A DNA stretch of 24,741 bases. Origin: Lactifluus volemus. Its lineage: Eukaryota > Basidiomycota > Agaricomycetes > Russulales > Russulaceae. Shown in pieces: positions 1 through 6,974 of the stretch. A program made the translations under genes and the position numbers. The notes below the pieces were generated by a model. It made no database searches and was not told the origin of the DNA. It worked only from the letters and a program-made list of their open reading frames with translations. The DNA lies in NCBI GenBank assembly GCA_022376515.1, contig WTXI01000449.1:1-24741 (forward strand), in the 5' to 3' direction. The first letter of the stretch is position 1; each line of letters begins with the position of its first letter.

Positions 1-350
1 CAGAGGTGGATCCAATGCACGGCCTGACTATAGGCCGTGCACTCCTTTTTTTCTCATTTACATTCAGAGACGAATACCTTCCCTGTGCACTCGTTCACTG
101 GCTAGTTCCAGGTAATGTGCCTGATGAAAATACTGGCATGTGGGTGGTGCAGCCCGAATTCACAGGTAATGGCCATCGTACCCTTTCAGTAATTCACTTA
201 GACTGTGTCGCAAGAGCTGCGCACCTTCTCCCCATTTATGGAACATCATTCATACCAGAAGACCTTCAGTTTTACGACTCTCTCGACGTATTTCGTGCAT
301 ATTTCGTTAACAACGTGATTGACCACCATACCCACGAGTTTTTGACTTAA
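1..350 (+). CDS. C-terminus of a Plavaka-type transposon protein (partial)
   Basis: The frame is open from the left edge to a TAA at 348-350, so this is the 3' end of a longer coding sequence. The readable protein is about 115 residues. It ends with a block I recognise from large transposon-associated hypothetical proteins of Agaricomycetes: an acidic 'V.PEF...G.R.L.VIHLD...R.AHLLP..G..FIP' stretch followed by 'SLD.F.AYFVNN.IDHH.HEF'. In those proteins (Plavaka, a CACTA-like DNA transposon group; assignment from memory) this block lies at the C-terminus of the element's protein. The catalytic core would lie outside the window, so activity cannot be judged. Downstream are a captured-looking gene fragment and a cluster of short inverted repeats, which would suit the 3' end of a CACTA-like element. 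Family assignment is tentative; that it is transposon-derived is more secure. Confidence 0.55.
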   Translation, partial: EVDPMHGLTIGRALLFFSFTFRDEYLPCALVHWLVPGNVPDENTGMWVVQPEFTGNGHRTLSVIHLDCVARAAHLLPIYGTSFIPEDLQFYDSLDVFRAYFVNNVIDHHTHEFLT

Positions 351-399
351 AAATTCATAGAGTTTCAATATTTTGGTCCAAACGCTGTGACGTCAAAGG

Positions 400-850
400 A
401 GGTGTAGCCTCAGCCAGCCTGAATGTCCCGCGGTGACTCGTGAATCCCTGTCGCCACAATGTCACGGTCTCGCCTTTCCCGGGCCTTGTTGTGGTCCTGT
501 TGTCACCAACTTGAAGGTCGTCGCACTCAACTTCAATCGCCTCATCGACAAAGCCATTACCCCATTATGGAAGCGTGCCGCCAATCCTCGATCATGGACC
601 ATCATCCTATCGGTCTCGGTATTCAAGGTCTCGCAGATACATCCATGGTTTTGCCGCGCTTTGCTTTCGATGCACGAAGCGGGCTTGCCTTACTCACTGG
701 AAACCATGACAGGTGTTCGAGACTAAGCTACTACTACTGTGCATCCACCGCATGTGCACCATCGCTGAAGCTCCGACTTAAGCAACACATGCTATGGGAT
801 CACCGGTCACCTCTGAGTCGTACGGCATGCGGACTCCGCCCCCTGATTGC
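400..850 (+). pseudogene. Decayed fragment of ribonucleotide reductase large subunit
   Basis: Ribonucleotide reductase large (alpha) chain makes deoxyribonucleotides; here only a fragment remains. In one frame, about 510-552 reads VVALNFNRLIDK. A one-base frame change near 552-556 then gives HYPIMEACRQSS and, at 600-641, HHPIGLGIQGLADT, followed by a phenylalanine/aspartate-rich stretch. This order matches the conserved class I alpha-chain region with an asparagine-rich helix, a 'YPxxEA' segment and the 'RPIGxGVQGLADTF' motif. Weaker echoes follow: 'LETM' near 700 in the first frame, 'YYYCAS' near 730 and 'GSPV' near 797. At least two frame changes and no intact ends are visible. No start, no catalytic cysteine pair and no C-terminal tail are present. 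It could be a fragment captured by the transposon to its left or an old retroposed or duplicated piece. Confidence 0.75.
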
Positions 851-1039
851 ACCAGGGTAGTGCACCAGGCAATTGTGCTGCAGACCTGGCGCATGCCGCG
901 ACATGTGCCAGTGGATTCTGCTGTCTGGCCCGGGGAGATTTACTGTAGTACTAGAAGTAGGAAACGCAATGTGTGTAGGGGAAAGGGCTGAATTCACACA
1001 TGACGACATAAAGTTGAATGCAATTACGGATAGTTAACA

Positions 1040-1120
1040 GCTTGTCATCTTGTCGAGCTTGTCAGAGCTTGTCAGCTTGTTGACAAGCCCTGACAAGACG
1101 TGACAAGCCCTGACAAGCTT
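1040..1120. repeat. Palindromic cluster of TGACAAG/CTTGTCA units
   Basis: CTTGTCA-type units occur at 1041-1047, 1049-1055 (CTTGTCG), 1058-1064 and 1068-1074. Their reverse complement TGACAAG follows at 1081-1087, 1091-1097, 1101-1107 and 1111-1117, the last four spaced exactly 10 bp apart. The two halves meet at about 1080, so a single strand could fold into a hairpin. CACTA-like DNA transposons carry short subterminal repeats in both orientations, and the position after a transposon C-terminus and before another element suits that reading. The spacing of the right half could equally reflect a local microsatellite-like expansion. Confidence 0.7.
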
Positions 1121-1160
1121 AAAAGTCGGCAAGAAAGATGTTATCTTGCTGATGTTGGGG

Positions 1161-1566
1161 TGTTCGCTGGTGGTTCTTGGTAGGAGTGGGTGGACAGAGG
1201 AGTGGTTGGTTCTGGTTCTCCTGTACTTCCATCGTCTTCACTATCCTCTCGTATCGCATTGAGAGCGCGGTTGTTCGGGTGCTGGGCATCGCTTTCGCGC
1301 CACCATCCCGCTCCTGCGGCTTCATTAAGTCTGAGCGCGGGGCAGGATTTGAGTATCTCATGGTGACGTAGTACGGCGTGCCAGACGTCGTTGATGAATT
1401 CTACGCGGACTGATTCTCCCTCTTGCGCAACGCAGTAACACCGGTCCGTGGGGTTCCAGTATATACCGCCTTTCACATGCGCAGGTAAATCATCGTTGTA
1501 TCGGGTGGGCACTGGGATTAGTGTTTCGTTGTCGGGGAATTCTATTCTGAGGAGGGTCGCGCTCAT
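1161..1566 (-). pseudogene. Truncated copy of ORF-B of the retroelement
   Basis: From an ATG at 1566 the frame runs through the repeat and meets a stop at 1141, just past the repeat end. The first ~137 residues differ from the copy at 4228 by a single residue (Ala for Thr after KSCP), although the DNA differs at about 30 positions. The copy then ends in four unrelated residues (TSAR) because the repeat is cut. No known domain is recognised. It contains the acidic IREDSEDDGS stretch seen in the full-length copy. As it stands it cannot supply the C-terminal part that leads into Gag. Confidence 0.6.
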
Positions 1567-1621
1567 ATTGCAACTGCAAGTACGCTGACTTCTGAGGCAG
1601 TTCTGGCAAAGGGATGAGAAT

Positions 1622-1888
1622 CTAGGCGCCGTCGTGTTCTAGTTCCGGGTCAAGCGTTTCCAATAGGATCGTCTCGCTTCTGTAGTCTTCTAGACTGTCG
1701 CTCAGGATCTCGTCTGCTTGTTCAATGGTCTGAGCAAGTTCGTGGAGTTCCGTCAGGAGCCTTTGCTTCTTTTCACCTGTAGCTAGGTCGAGTAGAAGGA
1801 GTACTGTGAAGTATTCCTGCTCTGCGGAGATCCGGGTGGCAAGCGCCTCTACCAGATGTTCAATGCGGTCGTTCGGGGGTTCTGCCAC
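1622..1888 (-). CDS. ORF-A of the retroelement, copy 1 (unknown, doubtful)
   Basis: An 88-codon open frame that begins with GTG, not ATG; an in-frame TGA lies just upstream, so a conventional fungal start is missing. The predicted product is acidic and leucine/glutamate-rich (RIEHLVEALA, LTELHELAQTIEQADEIL), with heptad-like spacing suggesting a coiled coil. Eight nucleotide differences from the copy at 4284-4550 give five residue changes, so there is no sign of protein-level constraint. It may be an untranslated leader that happens to be open, or an exon joined by splicing. Confidence 0.35.
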   Translation of the reverse strand: MAEPPNDRIEHLVEALATRISAEQEYFTVLLLLDLATGEKKQRLLTELHELAQTIEQADEILSDSLEDYRSETILLETLDPELEHDGA

Positions 1889-2131
1889 CTTTCAGTGGTG
1901 TGTGGGAGCTTGGACTTATGTTAGGGACTAGCTGTTCCTAGTTCCTAAGATAGGATCAAGTTGGTTCAGGAGGGACCAACAGAGACGCGAGTCAAAGTTG
2001 GGTCTAGCTAAGTTATAGCACTTAGAGGGCTTCAGGAGAGAAGGGGATCACAAGGGGATTTGTGAGGAGGTTCAAGAGGCTAGTATTGGAGAGAAGTCCA
2101 AGCTGGAGAGCAAGGACACAAGTCGAAGAGT

Positions 2132-2139
2132 CTTATATA
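2132..2139 (-). promoter_or_regulatory. TATA box in repeat copy 1
   Basis: The minus strand reads TATATAAG here, about 225 bp inside the TGTTACGG end and about 245 bp upstream of ORF-A. The same motif is conserved at the matching place in copy 2. It is a good candidate for the LTR promoter. Confidence 0.55.
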
Positions 2140-2364
2140 CTGTACAGGGCGAAGGGCGAATGATATCACTAATGATGTCATGAGCCTGGGTCTAACTACG
2201 ACGTCATCGAAGTTCTAGGCTAATGATGTCATAAGAGTTACTATGAGTCAAGAACACGCTGTTCTGTGTCGTACAAGGTGAGGCTCTGTCCGTAAGCGAG
2301 AATATAGACGGAAATGAAAAACACGAGGCAACGGGGAGGCAGAGGTCTAGATGAATCCGTAACA

Positions 2365-2530
2365 TTTTACTTCAGCCATTCGCTGCATGGATCGGTAGGG
2401 CACGTTCAAGATCATAGAATTCCGAGTCCTAATACCAATCCGATACAGTTCTATGGCTCTTTCCCAGGCCGGTGGGTTAGAGCCGTCTAAAAACCCTCGT
2501 CTTTCAGCATGCTGTCCATGAGCTCTTCGC
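2365..2530 (-). pseudogene. Stub of retroelement pol (pre-protease region)
   Basis: In a frame different from gag and overlapping its end, the minus strand reads a proline/tryptophan stretch (GSNPPAWERAIELY), then IGIRTRNSMILNVPYR and MQRMAEVK, before running into the repeat at 2364. Fungal Ty3/Gypsy elements commonly have a similar segment just before the protease active site (a DSGAT-type motif). That motif is missing here because the sequence is joined directly to TGTTACGG. I infer that protease, reverse transcriptase, RNase H and integrase were lost between this point and the downstream LTR. The family reading rests on motif memory and is uncertain. Confidence 0.45.
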
Positions 2531-3671
2531 ACTGCTCCCTGGACATTCCTCTGACTTTCCCTAGGAAGTCTTTCTTGTCGTCTTCCTCTTCTGGTTCTTC
2601 ACTTGGCTCCATGCTGGTTGCAGAGGCTTCCTTTGCTACTACTCGCTTGGGCGCGGTCTTCCAGGTGTTTGTCCTTCCCTTCTTTTTGGGACAGACTCTG
2701 GCCATATGTCCCGTTTCCTTGCAGAAGAAGCAAGCCCCTTTCTTCATGAGGCTGTCTTTTTCTGCATCTGTCATGGCGTTGACCTGGACATTGTCTACGT
2801 CCATGGCGTCGGAGCGTCGGTCCTTCTGTCTGCTCTTGGCGCGTTCTTGCCAAGTGCGTCTGCCGTCTTTGCTTTCTTTGTACTTTTTGACTCGTTCCTG
2901 GAATCCATGCGCACCCCACTCTGCCCATTTGGCTTGTTCAGCTCTAGCTGCGTCCGCCCATTGCTGGAAGGTGCGCGGGGCTGGATTGATATGGTAGAGG
3001 GCATTGTGTAGCGCCTGTTGGAGCCCTTGTCGGAACATGATGATGGTTCCTTTGTCTTGAAGGCTTCTGTTTGCCTTCCTGGCGAGTTCGGTGAAGTCGC
3101 TGATGTAGGTGTCTAGCTCTCCTCCCTTCATCTGGAGGTTGGAGAGGTTTCTTTCCGCGTTTTGTTCTGCCGCCGTGTCCTGGAATGCGCTCCTAAATTC
3201 ATCTGCGAAAGTGTCCCACAGCCATTGGTTGTCGTAACCGACTGGGTTCACGTTTCGCGTCGTGACATTGTGGAGCCATTGGACCTGAGTCCTATTCCAA
3301 TTGGCGACCTTGGGCCCTTTGATGTAGGACAGACAGTTGGCGACTCTTTGATAGGGAAGGGCGAAGGCGTAGTTGAAGGTGTTGTTGAGGCAAAAGAGGT
3401 TCCATTCGTCCATGAAGTCGTCCGCTTTCTGTCTATCTCCATCAAAGATGGTGGGTGGTCGTCCAGTGGGCGCTCCCATGAGGTAGCCTGGCCCTGGCAT
3501 TGGTCCTTGCGGCAGTCCTCCTCCTGGCGGTCCACCTCCTGGCGGTCCGACCGGAGGCCAGCCTGGGGGTCCTCCTCCATGAGGCGGGCCTTGAGGCGGT
3601 CCTTGCGGTGGGCCTTGAGGTGGTCCTTGAGGCGGGCCTGGGGGCAGTGCTCCCCCTGGTTGAGCACCCAT
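2487..3671 (-). CDS. gag: Gag polyprotein of Ty3/Gypsy-type retrotransposon
   Basis: Gag builds the virus-like particle that packages element RNA. The 394-residue frame from the first ATG opens with a Pro/Gly/Gln repeat (GPPQ units, residues ~10-55). It continues with a retrotransposon-gag helical domain (~70-270; FDGDRQKADDFMDEW, YIKGPKVANW, LQMKGGELDTYISDF are typical features). A zinc knuckle follows at about 314-327, C-X2-C-X4-H-X4-C with all four ligands present (CFFCKETGHMARVC), then a basic and acidic tail. The frame is also open upstream of this ATG. The natural N-terminus is probably ORF-B, which leads in from another frame; the two join only if one base is gained or lost, or by ribosomal frameshifting, near 3640-3660. 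It ends with a stop at 2487, and a pol stub follows. Confidence 0.85.
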   Translation of the reverse strand: MGAQPGGALPPGPPQGPPQGPPQGPPQGPPHGGGPPGWPPVGPPGGGPPGGGLPQGPMPGPGYLMGAPTGRPPTIFDGDRQKADDFMDEWNLFCLNNTFNYAFALPYQRVANCLSYIKGPKVANWNRTQVQWLHNVTTRNVNPVGYDNQWLWDTFADEFRSAFQDTAAEQNAERNLSNLQMKGGELDTYISDFTELARKANRSLQDKGTIIMFRQGLQQALHNALYHINPAPRTFQQWADAARAEQAKWAEWGAHGFQERVKKYKESKDGRRTWQERAKSRQKDRRSDAMDVDNVQVNAMTDAEKDSLMKKGACFFCKETGHMARVCPKKKGRTNTWKTAPKRVVAKEASATSMEPSEEPEEEDDKKDFLGKVRGMSREQCEELMDSMLKDEGF

Positions 3672-4228
3672 CCTTGGCCAGCAACTGGGGGAAGTGGTCC
3701 TTCTCCTCTTATCGCTCGGTTGGCTGTAACCGTTGGTGCCTCGGTCATGGTCGCTCTGACTTGTATCGGTTCTGGTTCTATCGTGATGGCGTCCACTTGT
3801 TCTGCGAGGTGGGTCATCGGGGTGTTTGCTGGTGGTTCTTGGTAGGAGTGGGTGGATAGGGGGGTCGTTGGTTCTGGTTCCCCTGTGCTTCCATCGTCCT
3901 CGCTATCTTCCCTTATTGCATTGAGGGCGCGATTGTTCGGGTGCTGAGCGTCGCTTTCGCGCCACCATCCTGCTCCTGCCGCTTCGTTAAGTCTGAGTGT
4001 GGGGCAGGATTTGAGTATCTCGTGGTGGCGTAGTACGGCGTGCCAGACGTCGTTGATGAATTCTACGCGGACTGACTCTCCTTCTTGCGCGACGCAGTAA
4101 CACCGGTCCGTGGGGTTCCAGTATATACCGCCTTTCACATGCGCAGGTAAATCATCGTTGTATCGGGTGGGCACTGGGATCAGTGTTTCGTTGTCGGGAA
4201 ATTCTATTCTGAGGAGGGTCGCGCTCAT
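3640..4228 (-). CDS. ORF-B: conserved N-terminal module of the retroelement Gag region
   Basis: A frame from ATG 4228 (MSATLLRIEFPDNETLIP) runs for 326 codons to 3248. Only the part to about 3640 looks protein-like; after that the gag frame carries the sensible sequence. No known domain is recognised. The first ~80 residues look globular, with aromatic and cysteine residues (GIYWNPTDRCYCV, VEFINDVWHAVLRHHEIL), followed by an acidic, low-complexity linker. Comparison with the truncated copy shows about 30 nucleotide differences but one residue change, with 28 of 30 at third codon positions. That is direct evidence that this frame was translated and under selection. I infer it is the true N-terminus of Gag, separated by one frame break. 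Confidence 0.65.
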
Positions 4229-4283
4229 GTTGCAACTGCAAGTACGCTGACTTCTGAGGCAGTTCTGGCAAAGGGATGAGAAT

Positions 4284-4550
4284 CTAGGCGCCGTCGTGTT
4301 CTAGTTCCGGGTCAAGCGTTTCCAATAGGATCGTCTCGCTTCTGTAGTCTTCTAGACTGTCGCTCAGGATCTCGTCTGCTTGCTCAATGGTCTGGGCAAG
4401 TTCGTGGAGTTCCCTCTGGAGCCCTTGCTTCTTTTCACCTGTAGCTAGGTCGAGTAGAAGGAGTACTGTGTAGTATTCCTGCTCCGCGGAGATCCGGATG
4501 GCAAGCGCCTCTACCAGATGTTCAATGCGGTCGTTCGGGGGTTCTGCCAC
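4284..4550 (-). CDS. ORF-A of the retroelement, copy 2 (unknown, doubtful)
   Basis: Second copy of the 88-codon open frame, again starting at GTG with an in-frame stop just upstream and ending TAG 55 nt before the ORF-B ATG. The sequence is acidic and Leu/Glu-rich. The differences from copy 1 (Thr/Ile, Phe/Tyr, Arg/Gly, Leu/Gln, Thr/Arg) are mostly non-conservative. The 55-nt gap to ORF-B ends in a pyrimidine-poor stretch with several CAG triplets, so splicing to ORF-B is possible but not shown. Confidence 0.35.
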   Translation of the reverse strand: MAEPPNDRIEHLVEALAIRISAEQEYYTVLLLLDLATGEKKQGLQRELHELAQTIEQADEILSDSLEDYRSETILLETLDPELEHDGA

Positions 4551-4793
4551 CTTTCAGTGGTGTGTGGGAGCTTGGACTTATGTTAGGGACTAGCTGTTCC
4601 TAGTTCCTAAGATAGGATCAAGTTGTTCAGGAGGGACCAACAGAGACGCAAGTCTAAGTTGGGTCTAGCTAAGTTATAGCACTTAGAGGGCTTCAAGGGA
4701 GAAGGGGATCACAAAGGGGATTTGTGAGGAGGTTCAAGAGGCTAGTATTGGAGAGAAGTCCAAGCTGGAGAGCAAGGACACAAGTCGGAGGGT

Positions 4794-4801
4794 CTTATAT
4801 A
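4794..4801 (-). promoter_or_regulatory. TATA box in repeat copy 2
   Basis: Minus strand TATATAAG, conserved with 2132-2139. It lies about 225 bp inside the element's 5' end and ~245 bp upstream of ORF-A, the expected place for a U3 promoter driving the gag transcript. Confidence 0.55.
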
Positions 4802-5026
4802 CTGTACAGGGCAAAGGGCGAGTGACATCAGTAATGATGTCATGAGCCTGGGTCTAACTACGACGTCATCGAAGTTCTAGGCTAATGATGTCATAAGGGT
4901 CACTATGAGTCAAGAACACGCTGTTCTGTGTCGTACAAGGTGAGGCTCTGTCCATAAGCAAGAATGTAGACGGAAATGAAAAACATGAGGCAACAGGGAG
5001 GCAGAGGTCTAGACGAATCCGTAACA

Positions 5027-5467
5027 GTTAACTGGTGCATTGTTTGATTTCGAGTCTGCTCATAATCATTTGACTGATACCATATTTCTTTTCCAGGCTT
5101 GGACACCCCAATGCTCTTTATGGGCCACTGCACATGGGTATTGACTGGGAAGCACCCTCTCACAGACAGCAAGATCAAAGAGGGCTCAAGTCATGGCCTG
5201 TCAAACTGTTTCCCCACTGTAGGCATAGCAATACCGTCTCATGTACCACACTGGCATGTTGACCCCATCCACGTCCTCTTGAGACCAAGAGTGACTCAAT
5301 GATAATATGATGGCAATGTCATGGAAATCTCCGCAAAGTGTCTCCACCATGCATTATGGCCCCCACAGGTCAGCCCCAGCCCTAACCATTGAAAGTGACT
5401 GCACATGAGCCCATCATGGTATAGTTTTAGAAGAACTATATCTCACCCTTGTTGACATAGAACAAAT
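5027..5467. other. No gene recognised
   Basis: Sequence between the retroelement end and the tRNA-shaped feature. Only short open frames occur; none shows a recognisable motif. A small inverted repeat, TATAGTT and AACTATA with a 7-nt loop, sits at 5420-5440, directly downstream of the tRNA-like sequence in its own orientation. No run of four or more T residues that would stop RNA polymerase III was seen close by. Confidence 0.5.
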
Positions 5468-5538
5468 GACCAGACTGGGGATTGAACCCAGGACCTCCTG
5501 GATATATACCAGACACTTTACCACTGAGCCATCTGGTC
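5468..5538 (-). tRNA. tRNA-like sequence (probable pseudogene or SINE head)
   Basis: The minus strand folds as a 71-nt cloverleaf. The acceptor stem GACCAGA/TCTGGTC pairs at all seven positions. The A-box-like TGGCTCAGTGGTA and B-box-like GGTTCAATCCC are both present. The T stem CTGGG/CCCAG is perfect with loop TTCAATC. The anticodon stem TCTGG/CCAGG has one G-T pair. Two defects argue against a working tRNA: the D stem GCTC/AAGT has a mismatch, and the anticodon loop TATATAT lacks the invariant T at position 33. By position the anticodon would be TAT (Ile). It may be a decayed tRNA gene or the promoter head of a tRNA-derived SINE, and sits in repeat-rich DNA. Confidence 0.6.
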
Positions 5539-5860
5539 CTGCCAGTGGTTCACTAGGACCTGGATCTTTTATATCACTTCCCAAGTGTATACTACACTGT
5601 ATAGACAGATTGCCAGTCCAATAACCCTCAATGGAGATCTTCCCACACTCAATTGCCAAGCTCTCTCTGAGGCAATGACAATCATCTTTTCTCCATTTCC
5701 TGGTGTAGTGTACACCAGAAACCAGTTATACCACATCCCCATTGACCCACCAACACAATTCCATCATGTGTCATCCCTTGGCAGATTCACTTTAAGCACC
5801 AGCACTGGCACAAATACTGGTGCAGGGGTGAAGGAATCTTTGGCAGCAATGGTAATGAGG
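5539..5860. other. No gene recognised
   Basis: Sequence between the tRNA-like feature and the large inverted repeat. An open frame crosses it on the plus strand, but its product resembles nothing known to me and has no usual start context. It may be part of the same unidentified repeat as the inverted-repeat arms. Confidence 0.45.
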
Positions 5861-6373
5861 AGAGAAAAGGGAAGTTGAGGGAAGTCCCATGTGAGGACAG
5901 AAACAATGGTAGCAAAGATGAGGGAGGTCATGGCGACAATGAACAAGATGATTCAGGTGATCCAGACCCAGGACAACCCAGTGGAGGTGGATTGGAGTTG
6001 ATGTTGAAATCAAAGATCAAGGCAGGAGACCACATTTCCCATATTGTCTCAATGCAGCTAGATGTGTTGATCAAAGTAAAGTACTTTATTTAGGCATGAA
6101 TTATCAATAACCTGTCACATAGGTTATTGATAATTCATGCCTAAATAAAGTACTTTACTTTGATCAACACATCTAGCTGCATTGAGACAATATGGGAAAT
6201 GTGGTCTCCTGCCTTGATCTTTGATTTCAACATCAACTCCAATCCACCTCCACTGGGTTGTCCTGGGTCTGGATCACCTGAATCATCTTGTTCATTGTCG
6301 CCATGACCTCCCTCATCTTTGCTACCATTGTTTCTGTCCTCACATGGGACTTCCCTCAACTTCCCTTTTCTCT
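5861..6373. repeat. Inverted repeat, 253-bp arms, 7-nt loop
   Basis: The left arm 5861-6113 and right arm 6121-6373 are reverse complements along their whole length as far as I could check by eye; the loop is GTCACAT at 6114-6120. Both arms encode the same 72-residue open frame on opposite strands (for example DEGGHGDNEQDDSGDPDPG), which confirms identity without a single indel. Outside the arms the flanks are unrelated. Such a near-continuous palindrome is either a recent fold-back insertion or duplication, or a fold-back artefact of sequencing or assembly. Transcription across it would give a long double-stranded RNA. Confidence 0.9.
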
Positions 6374-6974
6374 AGTACAGGCATGAAGGTAAAGTTACTA
6401 TTCAGACATGATGGCTGTGTGGCACTACACTGAGCCCGAGGAGGAACATGACATACAACATGCTTGCAAGGCAAGTCACACAGCTGGCCTTCCGGTCTAC
6501 TTCTGAGGCTGCCCTTCTATTGCAAGTAAATGAGGTGGCATGCACGTGTTCCGAGAAGGGCGGTGAATGGGCTTCTATGCCGAAGGTATCAGGGTCGACA
6601 TGTGCCGAGCGGTAATTCTCAAGATGTGGGAGTGCAGACGCCGGGAGCATGAATGGTGTGTGAGTGATATGCCAAGCAGTGAGAGCTGCAAATCTCCGGT
6701 TGTGACTTGAGGAAGGCGGCGAGGTCAATGGCCTGGTGCTTTGGATCAGCGTCTATGCACAAGAAAGAAATGCACGAGAGGCGGGAAGCAGATGGTAAAA
6801 ACACCCGATACACAGCGCCGCTGGAAGCGTGGGAATATACAGGCGATCTATTTTCATGGGTGGCCACTTTCATGCTAAGAGCATGCGGTTGTTGCAGCAG
6901 CAGGGATGCAAGAGACATTGCCATACTGACTGGGCACGTGACGCTGGCGTGTTGCTCCCGTGTATACCTGGCGG
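6374..6974. other. No gene recognised
   Basis: Open frames on both strands are present, but none has a recognisable motif, sensible composition or splice-supported structure. The region separates the inverted repeat from the first likely host reading frame. Confidence 0.4.

Larger units (their letters stand above)
1161..2364 (-). repeat. Long direct repeat, copy 1 (LTR plus leader ORFs)
   Basis: This 1204-bp segment aligns with 3823-5026 along its whole length with about 56 substitutions and two compensating single-base indels (hand count, about 95% identity). Homology stops abruptly at 1161; four preceding G residues (1157-1160) are also shared. The right end, on the minus strand, is TGTTACGGATTC. 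The ends TGTT and AACA form a short inverted match. Confidence 0.85.
1161..5026 (-). mobile_element. Gag-bearing Ty3/Gypsy-type LTR retrotransposon complex, pol deleted
   Basis: Read on the minus strand, the order is: repeat copy 2 (5026 to 3823), gag ORF (to 2487), a short pol-like stub (to 2365), then repeat copy 1 (2364 to 1161). Both repeats begin TGTTACGGATTC, a TG start typical of LTRs, and each contains a TATA box followed by the same two ORFs. Two models fit. In the first, the 1204-bp repeats are full LTRs. In the second, only about 470 bp (5026 to ~4555 and 2364 to ~1893) is LTR, and copy 1 is the start of a second, truncated element sharing the middle LTR. I favour the second because ORF-B reads straight out of copy 2 towards gag. 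No matching 5-bp target duplication was found at 1160/5027. Reverse transcriptase, RNase H and integrase are absent, so the complex cannot move by itself. Confidence 0.75.
3823..5026 (-). repeat. Long direct repeat, copy 2 (LTR plus leader ORFs)
   Basis: Partner of 1161-2364 and of equal length. On the minus strand it starts TGTTACGGATTC at 5026. At 3823 nothing special happens in this copy: ORF-B continues without a break into unique sequence leading to gag, and no TGG-type primer-binding site follows. A TGG (TGGCAGAACC) does occur on the minus strand next to 4549, which is where a primer-binding site would lie if the real LTR were only ~470 bp. Confidence 0.85.

Noticed and set aside
1034..1039. 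GTTAAC at 1034-1039 and again at 5027-5032 as target-site duplication of the retroelement complex
   Set aside because: It would place the element end at 1040, more than 120 bp beyond the end of the repeat homology, and a 6-mer match in this span is not rare; left unproven.
1622..1888. ORF-A as a confident retroelement gene
   Set aside because: It starts with GTG after an in-frame stop, and its two copies differ mostly by residue-changing substitutions; kept only as a doubtful feature.
2509..2997. Plus-strand open frames opposite gag
   Set aside because: They are the antisense of the Gag coding sequence and have no motif of their own; the Ser/Leu-rich composition is a shadow effect.
5875..6359. 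Two 72-residue ORFs on opposite strands as genes
   Set aside because: They are the same sequence in the two arms of the inverted repeat; composition is Gly/Asp-rich with no homology recognised.
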